Shown here: positions 21,901-33,900 of the stretch, in pieces
Position numbering within the stretch: position 1 is the first letter of the stretch
Layout of the letters: each line of letters opens with the position of its first letter
Assembly: GCF_037975245.1 (NCBI RefSeq)
Contig: NC_092580.1
Location: 29,849,501 to 29,913,500, forward strand
DNA: 64,000 nucleotides
Origin: Apostichopus japonicus
Taxonomy: Eukaryota; Echinodermata; Holothuroidea; Aspidochirotida; Stichopodidae
Reading direction: 5' to 3'
The notes under the pieces: generated by a model
The model's input: only the letters and a program-made list of their open reading frames with translations
What the model was told of the DNA's origin: nothing
Databases searched by the model: none
Translations under genes and position numbers: made by a program

Positions 21901-24900
21901 CTTCAACAACATTTTTAATGCAAATTCACAAAAGCTTTTTAGAAAGTAAATTATCCCTCTCTTTGCTTTACAGAATCAAATTTTGGGTGCTGAGTATTAA
22001 ACTGGATATTAAATTATCACAAAGTGTGCTTTCATAAAAAATATTATCCAACATATGAAACAAACAGTAGATTGGAAAAGTCCATAATCTGTAACTTCCA
22101 CACTCAGAAATGCTTGCTATGTTTTCACTCAAGAAACTGAATGGTCGTCCCCATGGTAACCGTGCCATCTGATCACTAGCAACACTGATAACTTGCAACA
22201 TTAAAAATGGTCTCGTCTGTCAGGGTAAACAGTGCCCTGGATAGCAAGGTAGTTAGTAAATAATTTCTGAAATCGTTGGTTACAGGCACTACACACAATT
22301 TTACTTCTGAATACATTCATTTCAATTGAATCATTGTCACTCCTCTTTAACCCCCTCCCCTCTTCCACCCACCCCCCCACCCTCATTCACCTTCCAACCA
22401 CAAAACAAACATGTTTTTGCAACAGTCACAGCAAGATAAGGGACCATGATCAAATCTTAGGCCTGCCATAATGTATTCTATTTTATACATATACACTGTT
22501 GTACTAGATTGTCTTTTAACAGTACTGACAGGTACCTTCCCTACCACCAAGACCTACTTGAAAATTCCCAAATTTTTTATTTTCCCCCACAGAATAAGCA
22601 AATTATGATCAGCTGATTTAAGCTTACCTATACAAACAGGGAGCCTTTTGTGTTTACGATGGTACATAGCAGTCCGCATTTATAATGGTACACGGCAATT
22701 TGTTTGATTGCAAAAGGCGATTATGTTTATAACAGTAAATTGACTTTGGCTTTAATGAAACAAATCTGTACATTAAAACATATCTTTATAGCTTACAGCT
22801 ATTTCTTCTTTGTTACGCCAGTTTACCATCGAGGTAAACTTGGTAAAGCTACCTTCACAGTAGTAAAATCTGTGAAAGAGAAACTTCCACTGTCGTACTA
22901 CTATCACTACTTTCCTCCTCATCCTTCTCCAGTTCACCTAATGTGCCTCCTCTTGAAGAACCATTCACAACGATTACCAGAGACCGAAAGAGAGGAGGTA
23001 CTAAAACAATTCAACCTTGACTATCTTCCCACCCTTAATGGTGACTACTTGGATCCTCATTTCAAAATAAATCCCACATTTTGCTTGTAACATGAGTTTA
23101 ACTTGTTTTAAAGCAACACAGCTGGACACCCTTATTTTGTTTGTCCCAAGTGCCCACATTATTCAAAAGTTAAATGTATTTGTCATTTTGCTATTGTCAT
23201 CACCAGCCGCTGAAAATCACAATTATTAAAATAATGCATTTTTGAAATTTTCTCGAAGGAGAGGAAAAGCAAGTTAGTGAAAGAATACTCCATAACTCTT
23301 AAATGCCTTACAAATATCAAAATAAGGTTTCTTGTGTTTTATCAATGGGAAAATCTACACTAAAAAAAAAAAAGTGAAAAAAAAAACAAATAACTGGAAC
23401 TTTTGTTCCTCTCTTTCAAACTCCTTACAAGCTCTATTTTTGATAACTTACTAACTGGTTGCCAGACTTGATTATGGTCCCTACTTTCACATCAAAATTT
23501 TTAAAAACTATTATCAGTCTCATGCAGAAGAGAATGCAAGGGACAGAGTAATTACTTACCTTAAATGTAAAATGACTACAAAAAAATAAGAAGGCAAAGA
23601 AAAAAAGAAGAAGAAGAAAGTCTATAGAAACTAATCTGTGAGAAAGACAGGTATCTTTGTAAATACTTTAACTACAAACAGAGTGAAATTTAAAAGAGGT
23701 AAACATTCTGTTACATGTTCAAAGCAAAATCTATTGTTTGAACCACCGACAATATCCCAGTGTTTTTTCGCTTTGAAATCAAAGTCTATTACAATGAACA
23801 AATATTATTGCATTTCAAATCAGATCACAGGTGTTCTCTGAGAAACAAAAGAAATACAATTGTGGTAAGGCTTTCCTTTCTCATATTTCTAACTAGCATA
23901 CACAAACTATTTATATAGTAAAATTACTGTAAAGTCTCGTTATGATTTTCTGAGAGGTTTTACTTTGGCCAGGTCATGAAATATTAAATCAGACATTATT
24001 TCAAGGGAATAGTAACATCTACACATACTAAACTACTTTCCGATCAAATTTAAAAAAATAGCTTTAATCCTTGTCTGTCTGCTATGTAAAATACTGACTC
24101 TCCCTTTAACAAAACTTTTTTCATCATACAAAAGAATCAACTCACTCTTCCAAGTTTTGTATTGAAGGGAGTCGAGGCCTCTGTGGGTCCAGTGAATGAG
24201 ATGGCACCTAAAGGCATCTGTGACAGTTCTACTGAGGTCATCAGATTCTTGAAGTCTGTATGGCGTCTTTGGAGATCCCTCAGCTTTCTGACTGCCTTGG
24301 TGTATGTGTCCTTTGGGATTTGGTTCCTATGGATGAGAAAGATTTGTGTTATTTGGGAAGAGGATTTTCTATCTGATATTGTAGATTGATCCTCATTTTG
24401 ACCTACAGGTCTCATGCATAGAATATAATTATTTGAAAAAAAGTGATTTTTTTGTAAATTATTTCTCATACTCATCAATGAAATCAAAGACAATTCTTTG
24501 CTATTTATTGTCCCATTAAACAAGACAATTGATAAGTTTTAGCTTGATAACAGTATGGTTTAACGCTCAGTTTAATATCATGTTTAATAAAGGCATTGCG
24601 TCAAGTCTGGAGAAGATAGCTATGAAATGGTCAGTCAGATGTTTTAAGTAACACTAAATAATTAATTCATTTACTTCAATTTTATTGTTAATATAAGTAT
24701 TTCTAATATTTCCTTAAGACTTCCCCATAATAATTGAACCAACACAGAAAATTGAAACAAAAACTAGTCCCAGACCTTGCAGTATTCCAAATGATATTAA
24801 TACTATGACATACTGATTTTGTGTTCCTTCAGAGGAAGTGACTCTAATAATTGTGTGTATGTATGCTGTTAGTCTACATCATCCAGCCACTTTGATTGAT

Positions 24901-27900
24901 GAGCCACTGTTGTCTAATGGTAAATTTTTCAAAACTTTAAAGTAGTATGAATGTAAGTTGCTCTTAAAGGTCTAACACATTTCAAACTGTTATTCTTGCC
25001 AAAACTAATTCACTAGTCCCGTGTGCAGCTTTCAGCAGCAATCTATAAATTACAGTGATTAATCCTAAGTCCTGTGAGTGATTAATCCTAAATCCTGTGA
25101 GTGATTAATCCTAAATCCAGTGAGTGATTAATCCTAAATCCTGTGAGTGATTAATCCTAAATCCAGTGAGTGATTAATCCTAAATCTGTCTATGTTACCT
25201 TAGGGCTTGTTTCTCCGTTTCTAATTCTTCTTTCTGAGCTTGTAAAAGCTGGATTTCATCTTTGAGTCTATCAACAATTTTTTGGTACCTCTTCTTTTTC
25301 TGGTAAAAAAGAAGAAAAAAAGAAATAGAAAAAGAAGAAATGAATTGATAATCATTGTGATATCTGGCTCTATCCGAGGAAACTTTGAAAGTGGTTTTTA
25401 CTGCATTGGTGGTCAATAAAAAGCAAAGATCACTTAAGTAAAGAATAATAGTAAATGGAGATGCTGTAACCAAATATATTTTCTGGTCATTTAGCCTCTG
25501 AAGAAGATCCTGCTAGGATCGAAACGTCAGGCCAACTTACTTTCACACATTCTTTTACACAGGCTCTCTATAGTGGATAAGCAGTTTGCTAACAGTTTTA
25601 TTTTATTTTGGTAACCAAATATACACGTATATGCATAAAATCAGACTGAATTCAGATTTATTTTACTATAAAAAAAAGTAGATATTACATGCAGATTAAC
25701 TATACTAATTACAAAATACAATGGACACCTGCCAAAAAAAAAGAAGCTTGATTTAGCGAAACGAGTGACTGAGACAAGTTGAATGAACACAAGAATTTGA
25801 GGAAGATTTTAAAAGGATAAAGGTGTAAAAGGGCAAAATAAATAAAATCTTGTAAAGTCAATCAAATGAGAAAAATGTTTGACAGCATTTGATTTATATC
25901 AGTCCAGAATTGTAATGTCAGCAGAATACAGGAAACTTGTGAGGACTTCAGATCAGTAAGGTGAAGTTTGATAATTATATAAAGAAATAGATGAAAAAGA
26001 AACATTAAAAACATGAGAAACTACACAGACAAAGGAAGAAAAAAAAAAAACAGAAAATTTTGCCTATCAAAAGCTGGTGACTGTTGAAACCAAAACAATG
26101 CTTACAAATCAGTTAAGCAATGTTTCAACAGGTAAAAGGTGAAAAAAAAGGGCAAAACGAATTGACCAAATTAGGTAAAAAATTTACTATCAAACTCTGC
26201 ATCTCTTTCCAGGAGTAGATACAGATGGAAAGAAACTAATTTCGTCAAGAAACTGATCAAATTAATAAGAACTTGAAGCTCATTTGAAGAGGACTGACAG
26301 ATACACTTCAACCGACTGACAACAGTCAAGGTTTGTACCAGTAATCACTTATTGCACAAGATTCTGTGGGTGTGTTGACAAACACTTATCAAGCTTGTCC
26401 ACTCACTTTGTCGTGGATAAAGCAAAATATATATATATTTATTAAGCAAAAACTGTTTGAATGATTTGAAGATTTCGACTCTACCTTCTTGGTGATTGTC
26501 TCCTGTTCGTGGACTTTCTTCAGCGTATCCTTCACCTGTTTGTCTAAGTTATCGATCCTGTTCTGGTATTGCTGTCTCTCGTCCGACCAGTTCATCTTAT
26601 GTTGCTCCAGCTGAGCTCTGGATGCCCCTGCCGTCCTCTCCGAGTCGTACTTCATCTCCCTCAGCTCGTCTCGCAGGTTCTCGATGATGTCTCGGTGTTT
26701 CTCGATCTCGTGGTTCAGCTGTTTTTCTAGGGCCTTGATACTCTGTAACTCCGCCGATGTCTGCTGGAGTTTCTCTCTCATTTTGCTTGCTTGATTTCTC
26801 TCTGTATCTAAGTCTTCCTGTAATGACCTCTGCTGTTCAAGTTTTGTTCTGGGTAAAAAATCAGAAGAATTAAAGATTTCAGTCAAAAAAACAGAAGGAA
26901 AGAGTTAACTGTGGTAGAGTCAGATGATTAAGAACAAGTGTTTTAAGATTCTATTTTTGATTTTTCTCAAAAAATTAATACAATTATTAAATTCTATGCC
27001 TGAATCCTATTCACTTTTCCAACTTCCGGATAATCTTGCAATAATCAATCATGGAGTTTACAAAATTGACAATGTTTAGTTTTCTATTTAGTTTTCTGCT
27101 CCCTCTGGTTTCTTGAAGAAACTCAATAAAAATAGTACAGACATGTATTTCAAACTGTGTGTGAAACAAAATATACACATTTACAAATACAAATGGAGAA
27201 ATTTGTGACATTTTTGAAAGGCCCCTTGAATAAAATGTTAATTGCACATAAATACATGAAGTGGTCTCATTTACATAGTACCAGATAAACTTTACCATCT
27301 TTACCCATTTAATGTGTAAAGGAGGATGAACAGCATCCCCTGATCCATATGTTTAGCAATTTTTATATCCTCAATTTTTCTTTCAAAAAAACTCCTTTTC
27401 CTGGAGTGTTTCATCTCAACGAGTTCAATGCTGGCTTCATCACTATTAATTCCAAATTTGCACATATAAATAGTATTAATGGTCAAATAGTTAATGGTAA
27501 AATTCTTGACCCAAATGCACAATAAGCTGCTTAAAGATGTACATACTTCAGGTTTGAAATTTCCTTCTGAGCCTCGTCCTGTTTCCTCTCTGCTTCGTGA
27601 ACTCTCTCGTCCAACTCGGAACTCTCCTGTTTGGATTTGTATTCAAATTCTTTGTATAGTTTCTCTGCTTCTTGCAACCTAGCGTCAAGGTCAAGTCTGG
27701 AGGTCACAGAAAAGACAAAGAGAAAAGTTAAGGCTGCATTTTGGATTTAGTAGTAACTTTTCATTTTTCTGACAGAATGGAGTGGAGTACTGAACATTTC
27801 CGTGACCAACTTCCACCTCTCCGCTGTATCCAGATGCAATATTCCATAAGAAATACAGAACATCACAAAATATTTCCTTTTTTTCCCAAAAGGTGCAATT

Positions 27901-30900
27901 AACTTGTACTAATTTAGCCATTTAGCAAAAAAAAACAATTCCATCCATCTCCTTCTATAATCAGTAGGCTAAGCTTCATCTATTTGCTTCAAAGTCTAGC
28001 AATCTGACATCTTTTGAAAGCATATAAGGTTTCCTCAATAGTTTTAAGCTTCTCTTGTATATAAACATAGCTGTAATAACATGCTAGCGTCTGTGTTCAT
28101 TTGCATATCACATACTTTTCTGTTTCAAGTTGGCTGACTTTCTCCCACTCCTCCTCTCGCACCGATTGCACCTTACGAGCCGTCTCTTTCTCTTTCTCCG
28201 CCACCAGATTACTCTGAGCTTGTAAGGAGCTTTCGGCAATTTCAACTTTGGCTTTCAACTCTGCAAACAGAAGGGATCGATATAACACTCAATCTAAATC
28301 AAATATTAGACCCGGGGGAGTTTCTCAATGAGCCTGAGGTGCAAATCTGGCCTTTTTTTTTTTTTCTAACCACGCTTGGTATCTTTATTGGTAACATTCT
28401 TGTGCCAATTCGAATAAAGTTGGATACAATCTTGGTGCAAATCTGGCCTGCCAAAACAAAAAACCTGTCCACAATCTTGCACTGATCGGCTATGCAGACC
28501 CTTTAGGCCCTAGGGTTGTGCACCCTATAGGCCTACACTGCACATTGCTCAGTTTAGGCAAAGTGAGATTTTGATTGTCTGGCTCCCTTGCTGCAACCTT
28601 CATAGAAAATAAATTAATTGAGAACTTCTGTATAAGAGTGGCAGAATTATAATGTGATGAAGACAAGCTGTTAGAGTAGCTACCCATGCAATTTATAAGT
28701 ATGTAGTTTCAAACCCACCAGGAGCTACACTTTCTTAACCCTTTTCAGATTTGCTGCTGTACAGTGGTATTGAGTAGACTATAATCTGTGAAATTGGTAC
28801 CTCTGGTTGGGGATGTGGAATGGAAATTTGGTTGTTTTTATTTTGTTTCATTTTATGCACTGGTTTAGAATACACCTCGTTTACCATTGTTGCACTGCAG
28901 TGATGTTGCATGCAGTGCCATCACCTTCCTCCGTGTTAGAAAAAGTGGTGAGATGCTTTGGACATTAAATATCCCAGAAGCAAAAAAGACAATTACAAGC
29001 CATTCCTGTCTTGTTATAACCAGAATACTCATTGAGCAGAATTTAATCTGTGACATTGGTGACTCTGGTTAGTGAATTTAGAAATGGAATATGGTTGTTT
29101 TTTTTTTTTTGCCCTGGATTAAAAAAAAAAACACTTTGTTTACTGATGTGCTGTTGCATGGGATGCACTTACTTTCTTTCATGTGTGACAAAGTGGTCAG
29201 ATGCTTTGGACATTATGTGGCGGATCCCTGGAGCAGAAACGGGAGGGACAATCGCCATACATATCTGGCTTGTTATTACCAGAACACTCATTGAAGACAG
29301 AAGGCATAGTTACAAGCAGGAATTCATCCACAATCATCACATGAATAGGGCTTCAAATAAACCACTGCAAGGCTTCATTAACCTTGGGATTCACTTAACT
29401 AGAGTAAGCTCATGATTTACAGCATGTATGGTTAATCATTCAATACCATTTGACCAAAAAACAATTTATGAAACAGCTAGTTAGGCCTCATTTCCAGGAA
29501 AGGTTACATGAAACGATGGTTTGTCTGGTTTGCTCTGTCTTACCTTCCAACTGATTTACGATTGCATCTTTCTCTCGTTCCAATTCCCCTCTTATTCTTA
29601 CAGCTTCCATTTTGGCGTTTGTCAATTCCAATTTCTTTTGATGCGTTGTCTCCTCGAGCTGCCCTCGTAATTCGGAATTCTGTCGCTCTAAGTCGTGGAT
29701 TTTGTTGTTTAGAATTCGCTGTTCGTCCTGCGATGACGTCAGTTCCTTCTGGAGTTGGTCCATGTGTAGCTTGAGAGAATTCTTTTCAGTCTGTTCATAC
29801 GTAAGCAAAGAATCAAACTGAAAAATACTTTGCAGAAAATAAGTATTTTCATAATTCCTGATATCAAACTTCATCTACCAATAACCATACCTCTCACCCA
29901 CCCCACCCCTCCTGCCCTCCACATGACCACCTCACCTCAAGAGTTTTAATGTTTGTTGCATGTTCGGAGAGTTGTCTAGATTGCAGCCTGGTCACATGAT
30001 CAGACTGAAGTCCTGCTTGTTCTCGTTGGGCACGAATCTCATTCAGTTCCGACAGCAGACCTGTTAAGAAACATTTGGAAGATTTCTTAGAATTAAAAAC
30101 TACCGAAATGCTGATGTAACTCAAAGAAAAATGGAAAACCAATCAGAAAATATGAATAATCAGAAAAGAGCAAAAAAAAACTGTCCCGATTAAGACAGGA
30201 ATCAACCTAATCACAACAGGATTGTAAGTCATGTGATCTACCAATTGAGTTATCCTTATACATCCATGTCTTGCTGGAGGCGAGGGGGATGGAGGGGGGA
30301 AGGCAAAGGGGTTGTCAGAAGCCACAGTGGCTTCTGTAGCTTCTAACATATACTAGCCAAAACTTTTTTTTGCACTTTGAACCTTGGATCTCAAAGAGAA
30401 TTTTTTTTGTCTTAAGGTAGCCTCTCATCTACTGTTTAATTGCATAAACCTTGGATTTTCAGGTATCATAAAATATCATATGTTGAGAAGCATTTGAAAT
30501 CATTGAATGTTTTACCAATTTCTATAATAGTAATGAAGATGACATGGAGTGACATTCTCTCTTTGACACCTCAAATGCTGGTGTTGTAAATCTAGATAAT
30601 CTAGAACCAACAGAAAGTGTTCTTCTACATGGCTTTACAAATACGACAAATGAATTTCATTTAAGGGATTCACAGATGTTATGAAGAAAAGGAAATTTTG
30701 GGGATCAGTAAAAAAAAAATTTAAAAGAGAAGTAACATGTGGATACTGAACAAGAATAGGTTAGCACAGATTTGCTGAGAGATTTGAGACTGACTTTCAT
30801 CTCTTTTGGAAACCATATCCCTAACCCAATTGGAAGCACTGTACTGAGAAGGGTTCAGATAATAGAAGAAGACATTGGCTCCTAACTCCAGGCCAAAATA

Positions 30901-33900
30901 TCTGTGTTAATTCTTTGTTTCATAAATTCTAATAACCAAAAGAACAAATGTTCATTTAACATACAAAACAACTGCGTATTCATAGATGACATCCTTCGGC
31001 AGTTGTCCTTGTAAGTTGTAAATGTATTATAAACACGTTAGCACAAACTGTGTTTCGCTATTTGAGTTTGATGTGATTTCTGAGGAGATGAAATAATGGT
31101 CTACATCTGTGCTGTCGACAAAGCAGTTCAGTAACTTCGATTTGTGAGCCACTGATGACCAGAAATGACTTTTGGATAAAATTGACACAAGTATTTAAGG
31201 GGAAATACAGAGGAGTATAAATCTCACATAAATGGCTTTACCTTTCAGCTTCAGATTGAGCTGAGCATTTTCTCTATGAAGGTTGCGGACTTTCTCCCCG
31301 TCTTGGTTGTTGTCTTGGGAATATCTGGCTATTATCGTCTCTTTGTCTTTCCTGAGGCTCTCGATCTGACAGAGAAACCAGAGGGTGAAGAGGTTTTACC
31401 CATATTTGCCAATATCAGAACATTATGCTATTATATTGGACACATAATTCTCATGGCTTCATAAGACTAGCTAAGAATATACATAGTTCTAAAGATCACC
31501 CACTTCACTCCGAGTTGATCTCTCTTTGCAATAGAAGAAAAATGTACAATCTACGAAATCCTACTATCTTGCCAACTTTTAGAATTATGCTTTTTAAGAA
31601 CTCATATATCTACAGAGCAGCCATTTATATTTAATATGGGTTCTTACAATCTCTGTTTTAATCCTTTTTATCTTTAAACCTTCTAATCCTCCATCTTTTT
31701 TATTATTTGTTCATGCTTTCATGATTGTACATTTTACGTCTTTTGTGTATCATTATTATGTGTCCTATTTATAAATTTTGTACTTTATACTGGAATAAAG
31801 AAATTGAATTGAAATGGTTTGGTTGTTTGATGACTTCAAGTGATTAGCAAATCTTGGCACCGATGAAGACAAGTATCACACACATCCAAAGTTACATTTA
31901 TATCTCATTAGGTAAGTTGGTTGCCACCTTTAAAATTCATCACAAGCAGTAAGTTTATTGCTCTTCCTCAACCTTGTAATCTTTCATTGATTCAGTTTTG
32001 ACTGATTTCTTGGGTAGATTTCAGGTAGCACCACCAATATAAACAAAATATTTTGTAATGATTACTTCACCCCACTGTCCTTTGAACTCAAATTAAAGCT
32101 TTTAAAGAATTGAATTAATGATATTGGTTCAAAGAAGAACTACAACCCTGTCTCGATCATGTTTGTAGTGTTCTTCGTAGTCAATCACATGCAGCTAGGA
32201 GGTAGCACCTACCGTGCTAACAAAGGACTTAAAGTAGTACTGTAACATAATATGCATTGGTCATTGTTACCCTCTTTCTTAATTATTACACGTAGCTTTA
32301 AAAGTCATACCACCATGCAAGCAAATTACTTACTAATAAAAGCTTCATATTACTGTCCAGTAAACTTAAAATACAGCTTTAAAGACTTAAAATAGTACTA
32401 CCGTAACACACACACAAAAAAAATTGTTGGTTTGGTCATATTAGTCCTTTTCATCCTTTAATATAAAACAAACACACAATAACTAATTGGTCAATCTGCT
32501 CTCTGATACAAACTCACAATCTTTCAACTGTATCTCTTCTCTGAAAATACTCAATTTGTATTTGTAGTTTAATTTTTGTAAGCCAATAAAAGCTGTTTGA
32601 AAAGTTCTCCTGTCTGTATTTGTGACATCTCTCACCTCTGCCTCATGTTGGGACTTCATCTCTTCCATAACCCTCTTTCTTTCTGCTTGCTCGTGCTCAT
32701 ATTCTGACTTCAGGAATGTGTTCTCGTATCTCAGTTTGTTGTAGCCTTCTCGAAAATGATCCAGATCTTTACACACCTGAGTGAGCCTGTCCCTAAACGG
32801 CTGTTCCATGTCTTCACTTATCTTCAATTTGACTAATTCCAGCTTCTGAGGGGTGAGAACCTGAGAACAGATTTAAAAAAAAAAATTACAGAACAATAGT
32901 AAAAAGCTGTTGAGCCAAGTCATGGCTGGACAGCCAGTGACCTTTGAACCACATACGAAGTTTGAAGTTTGAACCACATACGGCCTTTGTGAACACCATC
33001 CTGTGAGAACCACAAACTTACTGCTTGAAGAAAACACACACAGTGTTGTAGTTTCTGTTCCTGGGTTAATCTTAACTACAATAGCAAGTTCAGCATGAAG
33101 GAAAACATAAAAAATTTGAAACAACTGTGTAGATAATTTAAACCAAATGTATTCTGCTGTAGCACAATAAATCAAACTTTGTAGGCTAACACACTCTTAC
33201 TACTATAATTTTATTTCGGGTGGGGTGGATGGGGGAGGGGGTAGAGAGGTTTGTGGAAGGGGAAAGCAACTGTGTGCTGGAGTTGCACAGAAACCAAATA
33301 CGAAACATTTCCAGAGAATAGAGCTGTGATATTAAGACTGCAAGTTTCTGAATTTAAGCATTGGCTTTCCAATTACCAATGTTTGGCTATCCCTTGGTTA
33401 AACTATAAAGCACATTGCTTCAACACAGACTAGTAGTGGGATTATAAAGTCCCAAATGTTTTACCTGTGACTTCAGATCTGCAATCTGTCCAGCATGTTC
33501 TGCAAGTTCCTTGTTTGCTTTTGTCAGCAATGACTGTAATTTCTCCTCTGCGGTCTTCTTTTCCTCTCTGACTCTGTCAAGGTCATCTTGGAGCCGTTTC
33601 ATATCATTCTGTAATCTACGGAAGACACGTATGACATCATCAATCCGATTCGTCAACAAACTATACATCGATTGGAGAGAACCTATCATACCACATTGAA
33701 TAAAGTAGTAACTTCTTTTCTAGGAAATGCGTTTTGCAAATCATTCACTTTATTGTAAATGTATGATTGCAAAAACACATATTTTCATGAATACGATATA
33801 TATATTAAACGTACAGTGGTTTTTCAACATGTACAAGGTGTAAAGATATTCAGTTCTACAGTAATGTTAACTTATCTATAGTGCAAAAACAAATGTTCAC

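Larger units (their letters stand above)
18999..24145 (-). other. CEP83: CEP83 intron 12 (largest)
   Basis: 5.1 kb. Contains the second tRNA-derived SINE with its companion module (20585-20770), an AT microsatellite at about 20437-20468, and pyrimidine-rich runs at 19737-19760 and 22355-22380. A plus-strand open frame at 22704-23090 has no recognisable domain and is probably chance. Confidence 0.75.

Noticed and set aside
22704-23090. 128-codon plus-strand frame in CEP83 intron 12
   Set aside because: No domain, no splice or promoter support; a length expected by chance in 64 kb of six-frame AT-rich DNA.
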